Below the pieces are notes generated by a model. That model was not told where the DNA came from and ran no database searches. It saw only the letters and a list, made by a program, of their open reading frames with translations. From Aldehydirespirator sp965116865 (GTDB lineage Bacteria > Actinomycetota > Acidimicrobiia > Acidimicrobiales > Aldehydirespiratoraceae), in NCBI GenBank assembly GCA_965116865.1, contig OZ220727.1, positions 806,001-870,000 on the forward strand: DNA of 64,000 nucleotides. The letters run 5' to 3'. How positions within the stretch are numbered: the first letter of the stretch is position 1; each line of letters starts with the position of its first letter. Position numbers and translations under genes: made by a program. This document shows positions 57,749 to 64,000 of the stretch, piece by piece.

Positions 57749-57881
57749 CATGACGGCGGGTCCGTTCGCTGTGGGCCATAGTTGACGCATGCCTTGCTCC
57801 CCTCCGTCGCGCGGCGTCGGTGCGGCCACTTCTGCGCTGACTCGTCGCCACAGTGAACGCAAACCTGCCGTCTCTCCGTCG

Positions 57882-58000
57882 CCGGGGCGGCTGATGACGG
57901 CGTGTCTTGAAGGACTGCGCTGCTGGCAGCAGCCGCCGCGTGTTCGGCTCGGTGTCCGGGGCGGCTGATGACGGCGTGTCTTGAAGGACTGCGCTGCTGG
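57882..58000 (+). repeat. Duplicated start of rsgA, 45-bp arms, period 74 bp
   Basis: Arms at 57882-57926 and 57956-58000 are identical and contain GGCTGATGACGGCGTGTCTT, the rsgA start. The first copy opens a dead frame beginning MTACLEGLRCW that stops before the real gene. Confidence 0.92.
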
Positions 58001-58978
58001 GGTTACGACGACCGGGTCGCCGCCTTCGCCGAGGCCGGAGCGCGGATTGCCCGTGTGGTGCAGGTGGATCGAGGTGAATGCGACGTGGTTACGGCCGCGG
58101 GAACGTTGCGGGCCGGCTCGGACCCGGTGCGGGGCCAGGCCGCCACAGCGCCCGTCACCGGCGACTGGGTGCAGGTGACCAGCCGACATCAGGCCGTGCA
58201 GATCAGTCGGGTGCTGCCCCGGCTCACCGCGCTGATTCGCCGGGATCCCGCCGAACGCGACGCCGAGCAGGTGCTGGCGGCCAACTTCGACGTGGTGGGC
58301 ATCGTAGCGGGCCTCGACCGGCCCCTGCCGCCGGGACGCTTCGAGCGCATGCTGGTGATGGCTCGCGACAGCGGCGGCGCCATCGTGATCCTGCTCACCA
58401 AGGCCGACCGGGCGCCGGACGCGGCCGCTGCGGCCGACATGGTCCGGGCCGTCGCCGGCGACGTCGACGTCCTGACGTTGAGCGCACGCCGAGGTCTGGG
58501 CCTCGACGAGCTGCGACGCCGGCTCGGCCCCGGCCGAACCTTGGCCCTCGTGGGCGCCAGCGGGTCGGGAAAGTCGACCCTGGTGAACGCTTTGGCGGGT
58601 GCCGAGGTGGCCGCCACGGCGCGGGTCCGGACGTCCGACCGGCGGGGCAGGCACACCACGGTGGCTCGCCGGCTCGTGCTTCTGCCCGACGACGGCGGCA
58701 TGGTGCTCGACACCCCGGGCGTGCGCGCCCTGGGCCTGCTCGACGCACGGGAGGCGTTGAGACGTGTGTTCAGCGACATAGCGGAGCACGCTCTCGACTG
58801 CCGCTTCTCGGACTGCGCCCACGGCACCGAGCCCGGCTGCGCGGTGACCGCAGCCGTCGATCGGGGCGACATGGATCCTCGGCGGGTGCAGCGTTTCCTC
58901 GCTCTGCGCGGCGAGGTCGAGGAGCAGCGGGCACGCGAGGAGCGTCGGGCCCGGCAGGCGCCGCGCCGTCGGCGCTGA
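57968..58978 (+). CDS. rsgA: Ribosome small subunit-dependent GTPase A
   Basis: Late 30S maturation GTPase, 336 residues. An N-terminal OB-like domain (about 25-100) is followed by a circularly permuted GTPase domain: LLTKAD (G4) near 141-146 comes before the P-loop GASGSGKST near 197-205 and DTPG (G3) near 247-250. The C-terminal zinc knuckle is CRFSDCAHGTEPGC near 278-291. The permuted motif order and knuckle are diagnostic. ATG 57968 is the start because the family's N-terminal region begins shortly after it; no strong Shine-Dalgarno is visible. The first 33 bp of the gene are the second arm of a direct repeat whose first arm lies 74 bp upstream. Confidence 0.93.
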   Translation: MTACLEGLRCWGYDDRVAAFAEAGARIARVVQVDRGECDVVTAAGTLRAGSDPVRGQAATAPVTGDWVQVTSRHQAVQISRVLPRLTALIRRDPAERDAEQVLAANFDVVGIVAGLDRPLPPGRFERMLVMARDSGGAIVILLTKADRAPDAAAAADMVRAVAGDVDVLTLSARRGLGLDELRRRLGPGRTLALVGASGSGKSTLVNALAGAEVAATARVRTSDRRGRHTTVARRLVLLPDDGGMVLDTPGVRALGLLDAREALRRVFSDIAEHALDCRFSDCAHGTEPGCAVTAAVDRGDMDPRRVQRFLALRGEVEEQRAREERRARQAPRRRR

Positions 58979-59041
58979 GGGCCGTGCCCGGTTGCCGGGT
59001 CAGTCGAGCCGGTCGTTGAGCCTGTCTGCAGCCCGTCGAAC

Positions 59042-59438
59042 GGTCCCGGTCGGCGCTTATGAGGGTGTTGCGGGTCCGGTCCAGCGCCTCGGCGCGGACC
59101 AGGTCGGTGTCGAATGGTCCTGGTCGGCGCTTATGAGGGTGTTGCGGGTCCGGTCCAGCGCCTCGGCGCGGACCAGGTCGGTGTCGAATGGTCCCGGTCG
59201 GCGCTTATGAGGGTGTTGCGGGTCCGGTCCAGCGCCTCGGCGCGGACCAGGTCGGTGTCGAATGGTCCCGGTCGGCGCTTATGAGGGTGTTGCGGGTCCG
59301 GTCCAGCGCCTCGGCGCGGACCAGGTCGGTGTCGAATGGTCCCGGTCGGCGCTTATGAGGGTGTTGCGGGTCCGGTCCAGCGCCTCGGCGCGGACCAGGT
59401 CGGTGTCGAATGGTCCCGGCCGGCGCTTATGAGGGCGC
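59042..59438 (+). repeat. Tandem array, 74-bp period, 5.3 copies
   Basis: GCGCTTATGAGGGTGTTGCG recurs at 59053, 59127, 59201, 59275 and 59349, with a degraded sixth copy at 59423. The copies are nearly perfect. It fills most of the 583-bp gap between rsgA and the convergent molybdopterin gene; the rest has no gene. Confidence 0.93.
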
Positions 59439-59484
59439 TGCCTGGCCGGGAGCGCCTGCCGGGGACGTATCGCCTCGTCCGCTC

Positions 59485-59593
59485 GCTCTCAGCTGACTCG
59501 GACTCGGATGGTGTGCCATCGACCCGGTGTTCGCCCCGGTCGAGGCCGGCGGCCTCCGCTCTCAGCTGACTCGGACTCGGATGGTGTGCCATC
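59485..59593 (-). repeat. Copy of the second molybdopterin enzyme's 3' end, 36-bp arms, period 73 bp
   Basis: Arms at 59485-59520 and 59558-59593 begin GCTCTCAGCTGACTCGGACT. The second contains the stop and last codons of the gene ending at 59562. The 37 bp between them include the hairpin GAGGCC-GGC-GGCCTC. Confidence 0.92.
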
Positions 59594-61664
59594 CCTCGGC
59601 GCCGTTCGGCCGCGGCCTCACGATCTTGCTGCTCTGGGTGCTGCCGCTTCCGTCGGTGGCCCGCACTTGGATCTGTTTGAGGCCTCTGTCGGAGGGAGTC
59701 CAATCACGGGTCCACTGCACCCAGCTCTCGTCGCCCGCGGCCTGGCCCAGCCGGCAGGGTGTCCAGCCTTCGTCGCCGATCCTCACCTCGACGCGCTCGA
59801 TCCCCCGGGTCGGTGCCCAGGCGATCCCGGCAACCGGGATGGTCTTGCCGCTCTCGACTCTGGCGCCCTCCCTGGGGCGGTCGATACGGCTCTGGGTCTT
59901 GATCGGGCCCTGCTTGGACCAGCCGCGCGGCACCCAGTGGCCGTCGAATCCGTCCCAGGTGGTGAGGCGGATCTCCTCGAGCCACTTCACGGCCGAGACG
60001 TAGCCGTACAGTCCCGCCACCACGATGCGGGCCGGGAACCCGTGCCGGATCGGCAAGGGCTCGTTGTTCATGCCGATGGCGAGGATGGCGCTGCGTCCGT
60101 CGTAGGCCGAAGCGGTCGGAAACCCGGCGGTGAAGTCGTCCACCGAGCGGCCCACGATCTGCTGGGCGCCGCTCCGGACGCCGGCTCGCTGCAGCAGGTC
60201 GTAGAGGGGCACGCCGGTCCAGATCGCGTTCCCGACGAGCCTTCCGCCCACTTGGTTGGACACGCACGCGAGGGTGATCACATGGTCGGTGAGGCGCATG
60301 GCCCGGATGTCCTCGTACGTGAGTTCGTAGGGATTGTCGACCAGGCCGGTGACGCGCAGGCGCCACGTCTCCGGGTCTACCTGCGGGACCGCGAGCGCGG
60401 TGTCGATCCGGTAGAACTCGCTCGTGGGCGAGATCGGGGTGACGTATCGCGAGATGTCCGGCACCTCGTCGTCGAGCGTGTCCAGGTGGGCCACTTGCGG
60501 GTAGCGCGGCGACTGGCCTCGAGGTTGGGCAGTGGTCGTGGCGGCGGGCTGCTCGGGCGGCTCGGAGGTGGTCGTGGCGGCGGGCTCTTGCGGCGGCTGG
60601 GAGGTGGTTGTGGCGGCGGGCTCTTGCGGCGGCTGGGAGGTGGTCGTGGCGGCGGGCTCTTGCGGCGGCTGGGAGGTGGTTGTGGCGGCGGGCTCTTGCG
60701 GCGGCTGGGAGGTGGTCGTGGCGGCGGGCTCTTGCGGCGGCTGGGAGGTGGTTGTGGCGGCGGGCTCTTGCGGCGGCTGGGAGGTGGTCGTGGTGTTGGT
60801 GGTTGTGCTGGCGGGCTGCTCGCGCGGCTTGGTGGTGGTGGTCGCCGGTTCTCCGGGCGGCGTGGCGGACATGGCCGCTTGCGTGTCGGGAGCATCTGCC
60901 GCGACCTCTCCCGTGATGTCTATGCCCTCGGGGATGTCTATACCTTTCGGAAGGCCGACGGCAGGGTCGACGCCGGCCGCCGGGTCGGGCGACCTAGACG
61001 GCAGGGTGTACGTCTGCCTGGCCTCCTCAGCCGCCGACGGCCCTCGCAGGCTCCTGCCCAGCCCGACCAGGCTGAGGGCGGTGACCGCAGCGCCGGCGGC
61101 GAAGCCGAAGAACGACCTGCGCGTCCCGGCAGACTCATGTTGCCCGTCCGCTCCGAAGCCGTCCGCCCTGTCGGCGCTTCCACGCCAGAGGGCCGCCCGG
61201 CGCGCGAGGAACAGGGTGACCGCCGCTCCCAGCAAGGCGGCGGCGAGAGCGACAAGCCATGAGGCCGCCGCAGGGCTCAACGGGTTGCGGGCCGCAGCCC
61301 AGCCTCCGACGATCCCGAGGAGCGCGTAGCCGGCAACTGCCTCCGTGCGGCCGCCGAACGACGCTCGACGTCCGAGCTGACCGCAGAGCGCCAACGACGT
61401 GACGACGATACCCACGGTGAGCGCCGTCTTCTGCCAGTCGCCGATGTTGGCGATGCTGAAGGCCACTACATCGCCGGGCGTGTAGTCGATCACCACTTCG
61501 CCCACAGCGATGACCAGCGACGGGATAGTGTCGCTGACCCCATCCACCAACTCGCCGAAGGCCAGCGCGACCGCGGCGCCCAGGACTCCCGCGAGGAATC
61601 CGGCCGAGCCGGTAGCGCCCCGGGCCCGCCTCGACGGCGGATCCTCGGGCGCAGGCTCTTGCAT
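59562..61664 (-). CDS. Membrane-anchored sulfite-oxidase-like molybdopterin oxidoreductase (paralogue 2)
   Basis: 700 residues from the ATG at 61664. The layout matches the paralogue at 55242-57038: about five N-terminal membrane segments (e.g. KTALTVGIVVTSLALCGQLG), a linker, an Oxidored_molyb domain (VITLACVSNQVGGRLVGN near 465, Cys as presumed molybdenum ligand) and a C-terminal Ig-like dimerisation domain (VAGIAWAPTRGIERVEVRI). The linker is longer and contains six copies of TTTSQPPQEPAA, a wall-spanning or flexible spacer. The catalytic part is likely outside the membrane. The electron partner and substrate are unknown. A TACAAT box 7 nt before the ATG suggests a leaderless message. Confidence 0.85.
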   Translation of the reverse strand: MQEPAPEDPPSRRARGATGSAGFLAGVLGAAVALAFGELVDGVSDTIPSLVIAVGEVVIDYTPGDVVAFSIANIGDWQKTALTVGIVVTSLALCGQLGRRASFGGRTEAVAGYALLGIVGGWAAARNPLSPAAASWLVALAAALLGAAVTLFLARRAALWRGSADRADGFGADGQHESAGTRRSFFGFAAGAAVTALSLVGLGRSLRGPSAAEEARQTYTLPSRSPDPAAGVDPAVGLPKGIDIPEGIDITGEVAADAPDTQAAMSATPPGEPATTTTKPREQPASTTTNTTTTSQPPQEPAATTTSQPPQEPAATTTSQPPQEPAATTTSQPPQEPAATTTSQPPQEPAATTTSQPPQEPAATTTSEPPEQPAATTTAQPRGQSPRYPQVAHLDTLDDEVPDISRYVTPISPTSEFYRIDTALAVPQVDPETWRLRVTGLVDNPYELTYEDIRAMRLTDHVITLACVSNQVGGRLVGNAIWTGVPLYDLLQRAGVRSGAQQIVGRSVDDFTAGFPTASAYDGRSAILAIGMNNEPLPIRHGFPARIVVAGLYGYVSAVKWLEEIRLTTWDGFDGHWVPRGWSKQGPIKTQSRIDRPREGARVESGKTIPVAGIAWAPTRGIERVEVRIGDEGWTPCRLGQAAGDESWVQWTRDWTPSDRGLKQIQVRATDGSGSTQSSKIVRPRPNGAEGWHTIRVRVS
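60564..60791 (-). repeat. Six 36-bp in-frame repeats in the linker of paralogue 2
   Basis: Each 36-bp unit encodes TTTSQPPQEPAA. Successive units alternate by one silent base (GTCGTGGCGG against GTTGTGGCGG), pointing to expansion as 72-bp pairs, the same length as the intergenic repeats. Confidence 0.88.
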
Positions 61665-61671
61665 CGAGGCG

Positions 61672-61677
61672 ATTGTA
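61672..61677 (-). promoter_or_regulatory. Candidate -10 box of a leaderless transcript for paralogue 2
   Basis: On the minus strand TACAAT ends 7 nt before the ATG at 61664, with no Shine-Dalgarno between. Confidence 0.4.
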
Positions 61678-61780
61678 CGCTCCGAGCCTTCGGATTTCCG
61701 GCTTGGCGCCCACATGGGTGTCACGCTGCTCGGCCCGGTCCTGATGGCGCTCGGGTCGGTGGAGCGGCAGTGATTCGTGC

Positions 61781-62250
61781 GTCGGACAATGGCGGCCGAG
61801 GAATTGTGGTGCCAAGGCCCCGAAGAGGGGGCCGGAGTCTTCGGGCGCTTTGTGCGGACAATGGCGGCCGAGGAATTGTGGTGCCAAGGCCCCGAAGAGG
61901 GGGCCGGAGTCTTCGGGCGCTTTGTGCGGACAATGGCGGCCGAGGAATTGTGGTGCCAAGGCCCCGAAGAGGGGGCCGGAGTCTTCGGGCGCTTCGTGCG
62001 GACAATGGCGGCCGAGGAATTGTGGTGCCAAGGCCCCGAAGAGGGGGCCGGAGTCTTCGGGCGCTTCGTGCGGACAATGGCGGCCGAGGAATTGTGGTGC
62101 CAAGGCCCCGAAGAGGGGGCCGGAGTCTTCGGGCGCTTTGTGCGGACAATGGCGGCCGAGGAATTGTGGTGCCAAGGCCCCGAAGAGGGGGCCGGAGTCT
62201 TCGGGTGCCTTGTGCGGACAATGGCGGCCGAGGAATTGTGGTGCCAAGGC
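61781..62250 (+). repeat. Tandem array between divergent genes, 72-bp period, 6.5 copies
   Basis: CGGACAATGGCGGCCGAGGA recurs at 61783, 61855, 61927, 61999, 62071, 62143 and 62215. Units are almost identical (GCTTTGTG/GCTTCGTG/GCCTTGTG variants). It lies upstream of both the minus-strand oxidoreductase and the plus-strand membrane protein gene. Confidence 0.95.
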
Positions 62251-62265
62251 TGCTCTGAGCCGGTC

Positions 62266-62394
62266 GCGAGCAGCGAGCTCGCCGACGTGGCAACCCCGCG
62301 GCCTGGTCGTCGCGTCCGGCCGCTGCGCCAGGGTGAGCCGCGAGCAGCGGCCTCGCCGGCGTGGCAGCCCCCGCGGTCCGTAGCCGCGGCCGGC
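62266..62394 (+). repeat. Degenerate two-copy repeat, period 74 bp
   Basis: GCGAGCAGCGAGCTCGCCGA at 62266 and GCGAGCAGCGGCCTCGCCGG at 62340 begin similar ~55-bp segments with scattered differences, so this looks older than the neighbouring array. TATTCT at 62410-62415 may be a -10 box for the next gene. Confidence 0.7.
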
Positions 62395-62452
62395 GTGCCG
62401 TTCGCGCTGTATTCTGGGTGCCGTCGCCGCAAGCCGAGCGTCGGGAGGACCG

Positions 62453-63289
62453 ATGGGACGTATCGCCAACACTTGGAGTCTGGCCAAGCTCTCGTGGGGT
62501 GTCCTGAAGAAGGATCGAGAACTGCTGTGGATGCCGGTGCTGTCTTTCCTCGCGTCGGCGGCCGTGATGGCGGTCGCGATCGCGCTCACGTTCCTCACAC
62601 TGTCGACGGAGTCCTCCCACGGTCAGACGGCCATGGAGTTCAACCCGGCGATGATCGTGGTCTACCTCGTGGCCGCCATGATGCTGGGTGTCGTCACGGT
62701 GTTCTTCAACGGAGCGCTGGTCGCCGGCGCCCATGAGAGGCTCACCGGGGGCGACCCGACGGTGCGAAGCGCGATCGGCCGGGCCTTCGTCCGCATCCCG
62801 GGCCTGGTCCCCTGGGCCATCATCACCACCACGGTCGGGCTGATCCTCCAGGCACTCAGGGAACGGGCCGGGTTCCTGGGACGGATCGTCACCAGCATGC
62901 TGGATATGGCCTGGGACGTGGTGACGTTCCTGACCGTGCCTGCCATCGTCATCGACGATCTGGGCGCCATAGCCGGGCTCAAGCGCTCGGCTTCGCTACT
63001 GCGTCGCACATGGGGCGAGAACCTCGCGGCCCAGATCGGGTTCGGCCTCCTCGGTGTTGTCCTGATCGTGCCGGCGGCGATCCTGCTCGGGCTCTTCGTG
63101 GCGTCCGGCTGGCAGTTGCTGATGGTGGTGGGGATCATTGCCGCCGCAGCGTGGGTGGCGGTGGTCATGGTCGTGCTCACCGCGCTGAGCGCCGTCTTCC
63201 AAACCGCGCTGTATCTCTACGCCACCACCGGGATCGCTCCTTCCGGCTTCGAGCAGGACTCCCTGGAGCAGAGCTTCGCCCACAAGTAG
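62453..63289 (+). CDS. Integral membrane protein, DUF6159-like
   Basis: 278 residues starting at ATG 62453 with GGGAGGA 7 bp upstream. About six membrane segments are visible, including MPVLSFLASAAVMAVAIALTF, MIVVYLVAAMMLGVVTVFFN, AAQIGFGLLGVVLIVPAAIL and MVVGIIAAAAWVAVVMVVLT. The N-terminus TWSLAKLSWGVLKKDRELLW and the loop FNGALVAGAHERLTGGDPTV recall a family of actinobacterial and archaeal membrane proteins catalogued as DUF6159. Function is unknown. It is followed by an IS3-type element and is probably monocistronic. Confidence 0.7.
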   Translation: MGRIANTWSLAKLSWGVLKKDRELLWMPVLSFLASAAVMAVAIALTFLTLSTESSHGQTAMEFNPAMIVVYLVAAMMLGVVTVFFNGALVAGAHERLTGGDPTVRSAIGRAFVRIPGLVPWAIITTTVGLILQALRERAGFLGRIVTSMLDMAWDVVTFLTVPAIVIDDLGAIAGLKRSASLLRRTWGENLAAQIGFGLLGVVLIVPAAILLGLFVASGWQLLMVVGIIAAAAWVAVVMVVLTALSAVFQTALYLYATTGIAPSGFEQDSLEQSFAHK

Positions 63290-63427
63290 CCGCCGGGCCT
63301 GTACAGCGGGCTGTAACGAATGATGGCGCGAAGCACAGCGTCGGCGCGAAGCGGTGCCTGTTCGCGTCGATCTTCAAACGAAACGAGTCGGCCCGCTAGA
63401 CCCCAGTCCAACGCTGTGGCTGCGTCG

Positions 63428-63471
63428 AGCATCCCCCCTGATCTTGGAGGCATCGTCTAACAGGGGATGCT
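63428..63471 (+). other. Hairpin in front of the IS3 orfA start
   Basis: AGCATCCCCCCTG (63428-63440) and CAGGGGATGCT (63461-63471) can pair with a small bulge and would bury the sequence just upstream of ATG 63472. It could limit transposase translation. The element's left end is probably between 63290 and 63427, but I cannot fix it; no gene lies there. Confidence 0.45.
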
Positions 63472-63759
63472 ATGTCTGAGACACGTGGACAGCACGACCC
63501 GGAGTTCAAGGCCGGTGCTGTGCGGATCGTCCTGGAGACTCGAAGACCGGTCGCTGAGGTGGCCCGAGAGGTGGGGATCGGTGCGGGCACGTTGGGCAAC
63601 TGGGTGCGAAGGGATCGCGCCGAGCGCTCCGGTGAGCGCCTCGACGGCGACGAGCGCGCCGAGTTCGTTCGGCTGCGCCGCCGCTGCGCCGAGTTGGAGA
63701 TGGAGCGTGATGTCCTCAAACGATCATTGGTCCTTTGGGTCAAGGAGGCGACGCGGTGA
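63472..63759 (+). CDS. IS3-family transposase OrfA
   Basis: 95-residue DNA-binding subunit. A helix-turn-helix (DPEFKAGAVRIVLETRRPVA, EVAREVGIGAGTLGNWVRRD) is followed by a leucine-zipper-like coil (FVRLRRRCAELEMERDVLKR) that mediates multimerisation in the family. The length is typical. Its TGA overlaps the orfB GTG (GTGA), with AAGGAGG 9 bp upstream of orfB. Confidence 0.92.
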   Translation: MSETRGQHDPEFKAGAVRIVLETRRPVAEVAREVGIGAGTLGNWVRRDRAERSGERLDGDERAEFVRLRRRCAELEMERDVLKRSLVLWVKEATR

Positions 63760-64000
63760 GCCTGGTCGAGCACATCGCGGCCCAAAGGACCGAACACGGT
63801 GTGGCTCGGGCGCTGTCGTGCCGTGCGCTGGGGGTGGCTCGCGGCTCCGTCGCCGGCGTGATCTTCCACACCGGTCGTGCCGTGCGCTGGGGGTGGCTCC
63901 CTCGACGTTCTATGGGCAGCGCAGCCGGCCGCCGTCGGCTGCCCGGGTGCGCCGCGAGCGCCTCGACGCCGCGGTGAAGGAGCGCTTTGAGGCCTCCGGG
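63756..64000 (+). pseudogene. IS3-family transposase OrfB, frameshifted and truncated by the window edge
   Basis: It begins SLVEHIAAQRTEHGVARALS and CRALGVA, as in orfB proteins with an N-terminal helix-turn-helix. A 25-bp segment (63816-63840) is then repeated at 63875-63899 after a 34-bp insert. The 59-bp addition shifts the frame, so the genuine continuation (STFYGQRSRPPSAARVRRER) is out of frame with the start. The catalytic DDE part lies beyond 64000. Confidence 0.82.
63816..63899 (+). repeat. Two-copy direct repeat inside IS3 orfB, 25-bp arms, period 59 bp
   Basis: Arms at 63816-63840 and 63875-63899 (start TCGTGCCGTGCGCTGGGGGT) flank 34 bp that can fold as CCGGCGTG-ATCTTC-CACACCGG with one mismatch. 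Confidence 0.92.

Larger units (their letters stand above)
63472..64000 (+). mobile_element. IS3-type insertion sequence, cut by the window end
   Basis: orfA followed by an overlapping orfB in the usual IS3 order. The right end is outside the window, and orfB is broken by a short duplication, so this copy is probably inactive. Confidence 0.75.

Noticed and set aside
60564..60791. 36-bp PPQEPAA repeats as part of the same intergenic repeat family
   Set aside because: They encode a regular protein linker and have half the usual period, so ordinary coding-repeat expansion suffices, although the alternating base suggests 72-bp doubling.
57424..62250. Arrays with ~70-bp period as CRISPR arrays
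   Set aside because: In CRISPR the spacers differ between units; here the whole unit, including the part between arms, is identical. No cas genes are present.
61659..62734. Repetitive frames on both strands across the 72-bp array
   Set aside because: They are by-products of a period divisible by three; the two flanking genes have better starts outside the array.

Overview
The window reads as a high-GC Actinobacterium, most plausibly a member of or near the Acidimicrobiia. The sequence shows a Pup-proteasome locus (Mpa/ARC ATPase, Dop, Pup, PrcB, PrcA), an actinobacterial-looking 16S-23S-5S operon, a luciferase-like oxidoreductase of a family that often uses F420, GTG starts and TANNNT -10 boxes. 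The class-level placement and a host-associated lifestyle (suggested by a 4725-residue S-layer-anchored adhesin) are inferences.

Layout. 1-11330: the proteasome locus, split by an inserted aapJQMP-type amino-acid ABC transporter operon that sits between mpa and dop and is preceded by an internally deleted aapJ copy. 12096-26273: one giant secreted protein with two cadherin-like/propeller modules, 23 Calx-beta-like repeats, a proline-rich linker and three SLH domains. 26821-29918 (minus): a PASTA-bearing class A penicillin-binding protein and a small membrane protein. 30081-32342: a frameshifted aspartyl-protease-like gene, then an IS607-type element (tnpA intact, tnpB gutted) flanked by two inverted ~100-bp palindromic MITE-like elements. 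32420-33679: tyrS. 34598-39634: the rRNA operon with both processing stems and a terminator. 39795-45155: a TPR protein, class I aldolase and 2-oxoacid:acceptor oxidoreductase korAB. 45491-48259: a phosphoribosyltransferase and a two-gene ATPase plus PD-(D/E)XK-like nuclease pair that could be a defence system. 48380-54881 (minus): a purine-catabolic set (8-oxoguanine-deaminase-like, luciferase-like oxidoreductase, SsnA-like amidohydrolase, one-chain xanthine dehydrogenase). 55242-61664: two paralogous membrane-anchored molybdopterin oxidoreductases flanking rsgA. 62453-64000: a DUF6159-like membrane protein and a broken IS3-type element.

The most striking feature is spread over the whole window. 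About twenty loci carry short tandem duplications whose sequences are unrelated but whose period is nearly constant (mostly 69-75 bp, outliers 59, 63 and 125). Many re-copy the last 25-45 bp of a gene, stop codon included (tyrS, korB, both molybdopterin enzymes, the aapJ remnant); others copy a gene start (rsgA) or lie inside genes (tnpB, the nuclease, IS3 orfB). In several two-copy cases the sequence between the copies can fold as a hairpin. No family known to me explains this, and it is the best candidate here for an undescribed process or element.

Gene starts were chosen from Shine-Dalgarno sequences, stop/start overlaps, or a -10 box 6-9 nt upstream (apparent leaderless starts for dop, tyrS, the TPR gene, the ATPase gene and the second molybdopterin enzyme).
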